A DNA stretch of 64,000 nucleotides, from contig OY781097.1 in NCBI GenBank assembly GCA_963676415.1, positions 4,340,001 through 4,404,000 on the forward strand, in the 5' to 3' direction. This DNA comes from G963662905 sp963676415 (GTDB lineage Bacteria; Bacteroidota; Bacteroidia; Bacteroidales; WRLA01). Every line of letters begins with the position of its first letter. Positions within the stretch are counted from its first letter, which is position 1. The position numbers were made by a program, and so were the translations under genes. The notes under the pieces are model-generated. The model ran no database searches and had not been told where the DNA came from. It worked only from the letters and a program-made list of their open reading frames with translations. Shown one piece after another: positions 7,373 to 14,642 of this stretch.

Positions 7373-10003
7373 ATGATGAAATTTAAATATCTCGTACTGC
7401 TCATACTTACAAGCTTTATTTTTGTTGCCCATTCCAATGCGCAGATATCGATTGGAAGCATCAATAATATTTCGTACGATAACCCAAAAGAGTATGAAAT
7501 TGGAGGAATCACCGTTAGTGGCGTAAAATACTTAGACAACAATGTACTCATTATGTTATCAGGGCTATCGGTTGGCGACCGCATTATGGTTCCCGGAGAT
7601 AAAATTTCCAGCGCAATCCGCAAACTCTGGAAACAAGGGCTGTTCAATAATGTGAGTATTTATGCCACAAAAATCCAGGGCAATCTCATTTTCCTGAATA
7701 TCGATCTCAAAGAACGCCCCAGGCTTTCAAAATATAAAATTGAAGGTGTAAAAAAATCAGATGCCGAAAATATACGTGACAACCTGCATCTGATGGCCGG
7801 AGATGTGGTTACAGAAAACCTTATACTGCGCATCGAAAACACCATCAAAAATTATTTTACCGATAAAGGTTTCCTTAACGCCCGTGCTGATATTACGGAA
7901 GTCTTTGATACTACAAAAGCAAACAATGTAATCCTTGATATTGATATCGAACGCGGCGACAGGGTGCGTATCCTGAAAATTAATGTGCATGGAAACGAAA
8001 ACTTAAGCGACGCTCAGATTAAAGGCGCGCTTAAAGACACAAAGGAAAAAGGCGTTATCCGTCCGATGAACAAACTTGACTCATTGTTTATCAATGTTAT
8101 AAGTGATGTTTTCGCGCTTGATTTTTACGCAATATCAAAAGACTTCAATCATTATATTGATGAAAGTTATAAAATCAGGATATTTAAAGGATCCAAGTTT
8201 ATCAAGGATTCCTATGAAGAAGATAAAGCCAACCTGATCAAAAAATACAACGAAAACGGATATCGTGATGCACACATTGTAAGAGACAGTGTGTATAAAG
8301 TGGATGACCGTACCATAGAAATTGATCTTGTTGTTGATGAAGGAGAAAAATACTACTTCAGAAACATCAACTGGGTTGGGAATACCAAATATACTGAAAA
8401 CGAGCTCAATGCCATCCTGAAAATACAGAAAGGCGACGTTTATAATAAAGACCGCCTGGAAACCAACCTGAACTACAACCCTACGGGCTTCGACGTCAGC
8501 TCATTATATCTTGATGACGGCTATCTGTTTTTCAATGTCCAACCGGTTGAAGTGAATGTTGAAGGCGACAGCATCGACCTGGAACTCAGGATACATGAGG
8601 GCAAACAGGCACGCATTAATAAAGTTACGGTTACGGGAAATACCCGCACCAACGACCATGTAATCATCCGCGAACTGCGCACCAAGCCGGGGCAGTTGTT
8701 CAGCCGTTCCGACATCATCCGCACGCAGCGCGAGCTGGCACAGTTGCGCTATTTCAATGCGGAAACCCTTGGCCTTGACTATACGCCAAATCCTGCCGAT
8801 GGAACTGTAGATATTGAATATCAGGTAGAAGAAACCTCTGCCGATCAAATCGAACTTTCGGGCGGTTGGGGCTACGGAAGGATTATCGGTACACTCGGAC
8901 TGAGTTTCAACAACTTCTCACTGCGCAATTTCTTTAAAAAAGACGCTTGGCGACCGATTCCCAGCGGTGACGGACAAAAACTCTCCCTGCGCGTTCAAAC
9001 TTATGGAAGCGGTTATATCAGCTACGGATTCAGTTTTACAGAGCCCTGGCTTGGAGGCAAAAAGCCGAATGCTTTCAGCGTTTCCTACTATCACGCCCTC
9101 TATTCCAACGGACTCGATAAAGGCGACCCCCTTCGTTCAGAGTTTATCAATAACAGTGTAACCATTGGACTTGGAAAGCGTTTGCAATGGCCTGATGACT
9201 TTTTCACCCTCTACCAAAGCATCAACCTGCAATGGTACAACCTGAGCAATTACACAAGCATCTTTAATTTTGGATCCGGAAGCGGTGACTTTTATAACTT
9301 CAGCTATCTGGTTGCTTTTGGAAGATCTTCCATTGATGCACCAATTTATCCTCGTTCGGGCAGTGATGTATCCATTTCACTGGAACTTACGCCACCCTAC
9401 TCGCTCTTTTCTGATAAAGATTATGCCACAATGAGCGAAGATGAAAAATACAAATGGATCGAATACCATAAATGGAAATTCAAGAGCGATTTTTACACCA
9501 AACTTGTTGGCGATCTGGTATTGTCCACCCGCGTACGTTTTGGCTTTTTGGGCAAATACAACAGCGAAATTGGTGTAACACCCTTTGAACGCTTTTATGT
9601 AGGTGGTGACGGCCTTTATGGCTATAACAACCTTGATGGCCGTGAAATCGTGGCCTTGCGTGGCTACGGAAACGAAACAATCACACCCAATTATGCCTAC
9701 AACAGCAGTTTAGGTGGTACCATTTACGATAAATATACATTAGAGCTGCGTTATCCGCTTTCACTAAATCCAAGTGCCACCATTTATGCGCTTACCTTTG
9801 TTGAAGGAGGAAATTCCTGGGGCAGTTTCCGTTCATTTTCACCATTTGATGTATATAAATCGGCCGGTGTGGGGATCCGCATCTTCCTGCCAATGTTTGG
9901 TGTGCTGGGGCTTGATTATGGTTATGGATTTGACGAAGTTCCGGGCATACCCGATGCCAACGGGGCACATTTCCACTTCTCCATTAATCAATCGCTCGAT
10001 TAG
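7373..10003 (+). CDS. bamA: Outer membrane protein assembly factor BamA
   Basis: BamA is the essential core of the machine that folds beta-barrels into the outer membrane. The 876-residue precursor has a signal peptide ending near HSNAQ and five POTRA domains. The first starts at IGGITVSGVKYLDNNVLIMLSGL and the last at INKVTVTGNTRTNDHVIIRELRTKPGQLF. A barrel from about residue 480 contains the conserved FSFTEPWLGGKKPNAFSVSY block and the loop-6 region RGYGN. The end FHFSINQSLD lacks the usual terminal aromatic. Two adjacent ATGs (7373, 7376) are possible starts. It is followed 48 bases later by two periplasmic chaperone genes of the OmpH/Skp type. Confidence 0.97.
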   Translation: MMKFKYLVLLILTSFIFVAHSNAQISIGSINNISYDNPKEYEIGGITVSGVKYLDNNVLIMLSGLSVGDRIMVPGDKISSAIRKLWKQGLFNNVSIYATKIQGNLIFLNIDLKERPRLSKYKIEGVKKSDAENIRDNLHLMAGDVVTENLILRIENTIKNYFTDKGFLNARADITEVFDTTKANNVILDIDIERGDRVRILKINVHGNENLSDAQIKGALKDTKEKGVIRPMNKLDSLFINVISDVFALDFYAISKDFNHYIDESYKIRIFKGSKFIKDSYEEDKANLIKKYNENGYRDAHIVRDSVYKVDDRTIEIDLVVDEGEKYYFRNINWVGNTKYTENELNAILKIQKGDVYNKDRLETNLNYNPTGFDVSSLYLDDGYLFFNVQPVEVNVEGDSIDLELRIHEGKQARINKVTVTGNTRTNDHVIIRELRTKPGQLFSRSDIIRTQRELAQLRYFNAETLGLDYTPNPADGTVDIEYQVEETSADQIELSGGWGYGRIIGTLGLSFNNFSLRNFFKKDAWRPIPSGDGQKLSLRVQTYGSGYISYGFSFTEPWLGGKKPNAFSVSYYHALYSNGLDKGDPLRSEFINNSVTIGLGKRLQWPDDFFTLYQSINLQWYNLSNYTSIFNFGSGSGDFYNFSYLVAFGRSSIDAPIYPRSGSDVSISLELTPPYSLFSDKDYATMSEDEKYKWIEYHKWKFKSDFYTKLVGDLVLSTRVRFGFLGKYNSEIGVTPFERFYVGGDGLYGYNNLDGREIVALRGYGNETITPNYAYNSSLGGTIYDKYTLELRYPLSLNPSATIYALTFVEGGNSWGSFRSFSPFDVYKSAGVGIRIFLPMFGVLGLDYGYGFDEVPGIPDANGAHFHFSINQSLD

Positions 10004-10038
10004 TTTGGTATAATAATTGGATAATTCACCCGAAAATT

Positions 10039-10046
10039 AAAGGAGG
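10039..10046 (+). promoter_or_regulatory. Strong Shine-Dalgarno sequence before the first ompH gene
   Basis: AAAGGAGG lies five bases before the ATG at 10052. Bacteroidota genes seldom use a strong Shine-Dalgarno and the neighbours here lack one, so this match to the 16S 3' end stands out. It also fixes the start codon. Confidence 0.7.
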
Positions 10047-10051
10047 TTTTT

Positions 10052-10612
10052 ATGAATACGACAACAAAAATCAAATCATTCAAAAGTATTTTCATGCTGG
10101 CAATCGTTTTTATGCTGGCAGCAACATCTGCATCGGCACAAAAATTTGCCTTTGTAGATACGGATTACATACTGCAGAACATCCCGGAATACACCGATGC
10201 GCAGGCACAAATTGAAGACCTTTCCAAAGAATGGCAACAGGAGGTGGAAGCAAATTTTTCCGAAGTAGAAAAAATGTACAAAGAATATCAAGCCGAGGCT
10301 GTTTTGCTGCCGGAGGAAATGAAACAGAAGAAGGAAGATGAAATCATTGCAGCAGAAAAACAGGCCAAACAAATGCAGCGCAAGTATTTTGGTGCCGATG
10401 GCGATTTATTCAAAAAGCGAGAAGAGCTGATCAAGCCGATACAGGACCGTATTTTTTCAACCATCGAAGAACTGGCTACCAGTAGGAACCTAGGCATTGT
10501 TTTTGACAAAGCCGGCTCGGTAACCATGCTCTATGCAAATATCAAATACGATATCAGCGATGATGTTTTGGACGAATTAGGCTATAGTTTTAATACACGC
10601 AGGAACAAATAG
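10052..10612 (+). CDS. OmpH/Skp-family periplasmic chaperone (first copy)
   Basis: Skp-type chaperones hold unfolded outer membrane proteins in the periplasm and deliver them to BamA. The 186-residue precursor has a signal peptide (MNTTTKIKSFKSIFMLAIVFMLAATSASAQ), the first strand KFAFVDTDYILQNIPEY, and a long charged coiled coil (about residues 50-125) rich in Glu, Lys and Gln. The C-terminal strand is ATSRNLGIVFDKAGSVTMLYANIKYDIS. A strong Shine-Dalgarno sits just upstream and a rho-independent terminator just downstream. The second copy is the next gene. Confidence 0.92.
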   Translation: MNTTTKIKSFKSIFMLAIVFMLAATSASAQKFAFVDTDYILQNIPEYTDAQAQIEDLSKEWQQEVEANFSEVEKMYKEYQAEAVLLPEEMKQKKEDEIIAAEKQAKQMQRKYFGADGDLFKKREELIKPIQDRIFSTIEELATSRNLGIVFDKAGSVTMLYANIKYDISDDVLDELGYSFNTRRNK

Positions 10613-10632
10613 CAATAAGTTTTACGGGAATG

Positions 10633-10669
10633 AACCACTGAAATGACCTTAATTTCGGTGGTTTTTTTA
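10633..10669 (+). terminator. Rho-independent terminator after the first ompH gene
   Basis: The arms AACCACTGAAAT and ATTTCGGTGGTT pair over 12 bases with one G-T wobble, followed by seven T. It begins 20 bases after the ompH stop and closes the uppS-bamA-ompH unit. Confidence 0.85.
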
Positions 10670-10705
10670 TGGATAATTAAATATTATTAAGAAAAAAATT
10701 CAGGT

Positions 10706-10731
10706 ATTGAACAATATATTCAATACATTTG
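10706..10731 (+). promoter_or_regulatory. Putative promoter of the second ompH gene with overlapping inverted repeat
   Basis: TACATTTG (10724-10731) matches the Bacteroidota -7 consensus TAnnTTTG, 45 bases before the ATG. ATTGAA (10706-10711) and TTCAAT (10719-10724) form an inverted repeat overlapping the -7 box. A TTG lies only 14 bases upstream of the box, shorter than the usual spacer, so this is a moderate call. Confidence 0.45.
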
Positions 10732-10775
10732 CCCCTCATTTAAAAGAGAACTTAAATATCAAATTTTAAACGGAC

Positions 10776-11279
10776 ATGAAAAATATTTTCAAACTCATCC
10801 TTTTCGTAGCTATCCTCGGTTTTGCCGGTAATGCAAATGCACAAAAATTCGGTCATATCAATTTCGCTGAACTCTACAGCATTATGCCCGGACAAGACAC
10901 AGCTCAGGCACTGTACGAACAATATGCCCGTGGACTGCAAGCCCAAATGGAAAACATGCAGAAAGAGCTTGAAACCAAGTTTTTAGATTATCAGACCAAT
11001 ATGGCCACAATGTCTGAGATCATCAAGCAAACCAAAGAAAAAGAAATCCAGGATTTACAGGCACGTATTGAAGCTTTCAATATGTCTGCAACACAGGATT
11101 TACAGGCTAAAGAAGCGGAACTTACACAACCACTGATCGAACGTGCAAAAAAAGCCGTTCAGGATGTGGCGAAAGCCAATGGGTTTACTTATATCTTTAA
11201 TTCATCAGAAGGCTTGCTCCTTTATTCCGAACCTTCGGATAATATCATGCCTTTAGTTAAGAAACAATTGGGTCTTTAG
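10776..11279 (+). CDS. OmpH/Skp-family periplasmic chaperone (second copy)
   Basis: The 167-residue precursor has signal peptide MKNIFKLILFVAILGFAGNANAQ, the first strand KFGHINFAELYSIMPGQ and a coiled-coil middle (LQAQMENMQKELETKFLDYQTNM and onward). It closes with DVAKANGFTYIFNSSEGLLLYSEPSDNIMPLV. Like its neighbour it fits the Skp jellyfish fold. The two copies share little sequence beyond the family pattern, so the duplication is old, and this one has its own promoter and terminator. Having two skp-like genes after bamA is common in Bacteroidota. Confidence 0.92.
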   Translation: MKNIFKLILFVAILGFAGNANAQKFGHINFAELYSIMPGQDTAQALYEQYARGLQAQMENMQKELETKFLDYQTNMATMSEIIKQTKEKEIQDLQARIEAFNMSATQDLQAKEAELTQPLIERAKKAVQDVAKANGFTYIFNSSEGLLLYSEPSDNIMPLVKKQLGL

Positions 11280-11298
11280 TAAGACGAAACATAATAAA

Positions 11299-11334
11299 AA
11301 AAATCCCGGGCCTTTTGGTTTCGGGATTTTTTTG
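11299..11334. terminator. Bidirectional terminator between ompH and dprA
   Basis: AAATCCCG (11301-11308) pairs with CGGGATTT (11322-11329), with an extra inner CC/GG pair. It has a T-run on the + side and an A-run on the other side, so it can serve both convergent genes. Confidence 0.85.
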
Positions 11335-11336
11335 GT

Positions 11337-12440
11337 TTATAGCAGTTTATAGCGTTTCCCGGGCAAGGCTTTTACTACGGCTTTAAATTCCATATCAAGC
11401 AATTGTGTGGCTACACGGCTTAAAGGCATCCCGGCCTGGTGACAAATAAAATCGATACCTGCCTCCTGCCCTTCCGCATCATTGAGCACATCGGCAATTT
11501 TCTGCGACTCCGCATTTAACTCCACAAATAACTGCTTTTGAACACCCTTGCTTTCTTCTTTATCGTCGGGAAGCCAGTTCATCAGGTATTGGATATCGCG
11601 CGCATTTTCGCAAAGTGCGGCACGGTTTGTTTTAATCAGCCAGTTACAGCCTTCGGTTTTATGATCGCCGGGACGACCGGGTATGGCAAAAACATCACGA
11701 CCGTAGGAGCCACCAATATCAGCGGTTATGAGCGAGCCTCCTTTACGGGCCGTTTCAATGACCAGGACGGCATCAGCCATTCCGGCAACAATGCGGTTTC
11801 GCTGGGGGAAATGCTCCCGGTCGGGCAGGCTGCCACTGAGGAATTCCGTTATCAAACCGCCTTTTTCCAGCATACGCGAAGCCAGTCCACGGTTTACTGC
11901 CGGATAAATCCGATCGAGGCCATGGGCCAGAACGCCAATCGTTTCCTGCTGATGGTCAACAGCATATTGATGGGCGCATGAATCGATACCGTAGGCCAGG
12001 CCGCTGATTATCTGCACATCACCGAGATCTCTTAGGATTTTCTGGCAAATCTCCACTCCGGCCTGCGAAGGTGACCTTGTGCCCACAACAGCCAAAACCT
12101 TTTTGGGGTTCAGGTCGGCCTTGCCCAGGGTATAAAGCATCATGGGTGCATCTGCACAATGCGATAAACGGCGCGGATAGGATTTATCAAGAAAGAAAAC
12201 AGGCTTGATCCGGTTATCTTCAATAAATTTCACTTCCTTTTCGGCACGCTTCAAAGCAGCACTTTTATGCTCCCTGATTTTTTCTGCAATCATGCTGCCA
12301 ATGCCAGGCACTTTCATTAATGCAGATGCTTTTTCGTGAAACACAGCTTCCACCCCACCTGTATAAGCAATTAGTTTCTTGCCGTTTACATCACCAATAC
12401 CCGGTATCTGGCTTAAAGAAATTTGATATATAAGATCCAT
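11337..12440 (-). CDS. dprA: DNA-processing protein DprA
   Basis: DprA binds incoming single-stranded DNA during natural transformation and loads RecA. The 367-residue protein has an N-terminal helix-hairpin-helix region (SQIPGIGDVNGKKLIAYTG and VPGIGSMIAEKI). The Rossmann core has AVVGTRSPSQAG, ISGLAYGIDSCAHQYAV and FPQRNRIVAGMADAVLVIETARKGGSLITA. A C-terminal winged helix follows (about residues 300-367, IDFICHQAGMPLSRVATQLLDMEFKAVVKALPG). All core motifs are intact. It shares an intergenic region with the divergent glycosyltransferase gene. Confidence 0.96.
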   Translation of the reverse strand: MDLIYQISLSQIPGIGDVNGKKLIAYTGGVEAVFHEKASALMKVPGIGSMIAEKIREHKSAALKRAEKEVKFIEDNRIKPVFFLDKSYPRRLSHCADAPMMLYTLGKADLNPKKVLAVVGTRSPSQAGVEICQKILRDLGDVQIISGLAYGIDSCAHQYAVDHQQETIGVLAHGLDRIYPAVNRGLASRMLEKGGLITEFLSGSLPDREHFPQRNRIVAGMADAVLVIETARKGGSLITADIGGSYGRDVFAIPGRPGDHKTEGCNWLIKTNRAALCENARDIQYLMNWLPDDKEESKGVQKQLFVELNAESQKIADVLNDAEGQEAGIDFICHQAGMPLSRVATQLLDMEFKAVVKALPGKRYKLL

Positions 12441-12513
12441 TTAACAATTTTCTAATATTCAAAATTAGGAAAATTATACTTTTGTCTGCAACTTTTACTC
12501 AAACAAAGCAAAG

Positions 12514-13602
12514 GTGAAAAAAGCGCGTATCATGATTGCCCCTTTAAACTGGGGTATTGGGCATGCAAGCCGTTGCACGCCCATTATACAGAAACTGCTT
12601 GAAAAAGAGCATGAAGTGGTTGTAGCCACTGATGGCCGGGCAGCGGCATTTCTCAAAAAAGAATTTCCACAACTCAAGCACATCAATTTACCCGGATATA
12701 ATATCAACTATCAAAAGGAAGGCAATTTCGCACTAAATCTGGCAAAGCAGGTTCCTAAAATTTTTGCCAACATCCGCAAAGAACATAAAGCGACACTTCA
12801 AATTGTGCAAGAGCAGCAAATTGACGGTGTAATCTCTGATAATCGGTTTGGGCTTTATCATCCACAAAAGCCAACGGTTTTTATGTCGCACCAATTAAAT
12901 ATTGCCGCGCCGCACCCTATGCTTGAAAATATAATTGCCTATTTCAACAATAAATACATCCGCAAATTTGGCCGCTGCTGGATACCGGATGCTCCTCCTC
13001 CCAATAATCTCTCCGGTTCATTATCTACACCTCCTGATGGCGATCCGTTTTTTCAATATACCGGAGTTTTAAGCCGTTTTAATAAACTGGATGATCCTGA
13101 AAAACACTATGATTTTCTCGCGATTATCAGTGGGCCGGAACCACAACGTAGCATTTTTGAAGACAAATTAATGCAACAGTTGTCCGCATTAAAGCAACTA
13201 AAAGGAAATGTTGTGCGCGGTTTGCCCGGATCGGATGATAAACCAACCAAATGGTCGGAAAACATTCATGTTTATCCTCATCTTCCCTCCGATGATATCA
13301 ATCGTTTAATTGCACAATCTGAGGTAATTCTATCGCGTTCAGGATATTCTACGATGATGGATTTAGCGGTTTACGGCAGCAAAGCACTCTTTGTGCCCAC
13401 GCCCGGACAAACGGAGCAGGAATTATTGGCAGAATGGCATCAGGAGGCCGGGAATACCGTGGCACAAAACCAAAAAAACATGGACGTCCGTCTGGGTATG
13501 GAGGAAGCTATCAGGATGAAAGGAATCCCCAAAAGCCATTCAAGTGTGGAGCTGGATGCAGTGATTGATAACTTTTTGCGAATAATCGCTCGAAATTTAT
13601 AA
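12514..13602 (+). CDS. MurG-like glycosyltransferase (GT28/GT1-type)
   Basis: The 362-residue protein is a GT-B fold glycosyltransferase. The N-terminal GIGHASRC motif (residues 15-22) is the glycine-rich acceptor loop seen in MurG-type enzymes. The C-terminal half has RSGYSTMMDLAVYGSKALFVPTPGQTEQELLA, which matches the nucleotide-sugar binding region. No signal peptide or membrane segment is visible, so it works at the cytoplasmic face. The substrate is not evident; close relatives in Bacteroidota are annotated only as glycosyltransferases. The start is GTG at 12514 since no ATG lies near the first strand KKARIMIAPLNWG. TACTTTTG (12477-12484) is a plausible -7 box. Confidence 0.8.
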   Translation: MKKARIMIAPLNWGIGHASRCTPIIQKLLEKEHEVVVATDGRAAAFLKKEFPQLKHINLPGYNINYQKEGNFALNLAKQVPKIFANIRKEHKATLQIVQEQQIDGVISDNRFGLYHPQKPTVFMSHQLNIAAPHPMLENIIAYFNNKYIRKFGRCWIPDAPPPNNLSGSLSTPPDGDPFFQYTGVLSRFNKLDDPEKHYDFLAIISGPEPQRSIFEDKLMQQLSALKQLKGNVVRGLPGSDDKPTKWSENIHVYPHLPSDDINRLIAQSEVILSRSGYSTMMDLAVYGSKALFVPTPGQTEQELLAEWHQEAGNTVAQNQKNMDVRLGMEEAIRMKGIPKSHSSVELDAVIDNFLRIIARNL

Positions 13603-14056
13603 GGGATTTATCTCCTCATGGAGCTACATAAAAACAAGGATATGCTTTAATTTCTCAAAATTGTTTTGGGCAACGTTTCTATTTTCATGATTTTCATTTC
13701 GGCTGACGAATCTCAAAATCTTGGTTTCATCTAAAAAATGGCTCTAAGAGAATTTCGTGGGTTCTTATAAAATTTGAGATGAAAAGCATTGAAAAATATG
13801 TTCATATCAGGGCAAACCCATCTTAATCAAGCTATATTCGTTGCGTTTGGAAAAAACTGACGTCTTGTGTCAGATTGATATATTACAGGCTTTCTGTTTG
13901 ACAACACAAAACAGCCAATTGCTTCATTTCCGAAAAACAGAGGGTTATAAGCTTAACAAGAACCCTCAACAGCCTGAAAATGCCGCAAAAAGAGGAATTG
14001 GCTTAGACCGCAGAGCAGTCAAATATGTATAAAGAGTTGCCATAGAACGGCATATA

Positions 14057-14073
14057 CGACCCCGGCGGGGTCG
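14057..14073. repeat. REP-like palindrome 1
   Basis: The perfect palindrome CGACCCC-GGC-GGGGTCG has seven-base arms and a three-base centre. It shares this architecture with the palindrome 34 bases downstream, as in REP-type intergenic repeats. Confidence 0.7.
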
Positions 14074-14106
14074 AACCTTTGATTAACATTTCTTTTTATA
14101 GATATG

Positions 14107-14123
14107 CAATCCCTTTGGGATTG
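14107..14123. repeat. REP-like palindrome 2
   Basis: The perfect palindrome CAATCCC-TTT-GGGATTG has seven-base arms and a three-base centre. It is paired with the palindrome at 14057-14073, which has a different sequence but the same geometry. Confidence 0.7.
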
Positions 14124-14264
14124 AAGACAAAATGGATTTAGATCGTCAACAACCTTATTACCAATGGATTTGAAATGCATAGTAATAGGATTGTCAAAAA
14201 GCAGTGCAATATTTATGATGCGTTTGCCCTGATGTTCATATAATATTTATGCGAAGAATCTGAG

Positions 14265-14488
14265 CTCCAACAGATTCCTCCCTCCCGATAGCTATCGGGA
14301 CAAAGCCTTAATCACTTCGCTTGGCTTTGTTCCGGTCGGAATGACACTGTTTAATGTGTGTTTAAGGTAAAGCGGCTTCTCGCTTGGTTCGGCTCCGCTC
14401 ACCACGGGACGCTTGAAGGCCTTAAAAGGCACTTCATAAGAGGAAATGAGACCAAGCATGAGGAAGGCTTTGTCGGAATCTGTTGGAG
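14265..14488. repeat. 224-base element bounded by a perfect 14-base inverted repeat
   Basis: CTCCAACAGATTCC at 14265-14278 is the exact complement of 14475-14488. Between them lie the 18-base palindrome TCCCGATAGCTATCGGGA (14283-14300), a CAAAGCC/GGCTTTG stem and no coding frame. The layout is that of a miniature inverted-repeat element. The right arm belongs to the dispersed 65-base repeat. No target-site duplication is obvious. Confidence 0.55.
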
Positions 14489-14533
14489 ATTTAGCTTTTG
14501 TCTTTCCACGAAATTCCAAGTAGAACCAAAAAA
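14469..14533 (+). repeat. Dispersed repeat, copy A
   Basis: This 65-base segment matches 48484-48548 at 59 of 65 positions without gaps, including an uninterrupted run of 22 bases around TTTTGTCTTTCCACG. Both copies are intergenic and in the same orientation relative to the window, 34 kb apart. Confidence 0.8.
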
Positions 14534-14642
14534 TAACTGTCAAAAGCAGCAAATTATGAACAATATTGCTAATGAACTTTGAAAATCCGGGAAAAAGGTG
14601 CATCTTTACATTTTATGAATTGAAAAACAGAATTATTTTAAG

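Larger units (their letters stand above)
13603..14642. other. 1-kb noncoding region with palindromes and inverted repeats
   Basis: No convincing gene is seen. The region contains two 17-base perfect palindromes with three-base centres (14057-14073 and 14107-14123), an 18-base palindrome (14283-14300), and a 14-base inverted repeat enclosing 224 bases (14265-14488). It also has a 12-base inverted repeat, ATCAGGGCAAAC (13806-13817) with its complement at 14222-14233, enclosing 428 bases. A 65-base segment (14469-14533) recurs near 48.5 kb. A 63-codon open frame at 13841-14032 looks accidental. The composition suggests a relic or a non-autonomous mobile unit rather than a decayed gene. Confidence 0.7.

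Noticed and set aside
13841..14032. 63-codon open frame in the repeat-rich spacer
   Set aside because: It has no recognisable domain and no plausible promoter, has biased composition, and lies inside a zone of inverted repeats; it looks accidental.
14057..14123. Possible CRISPR array
   Set aside because: Only two palindromes of different sequence are present, with no repeated unit and no cas genes.
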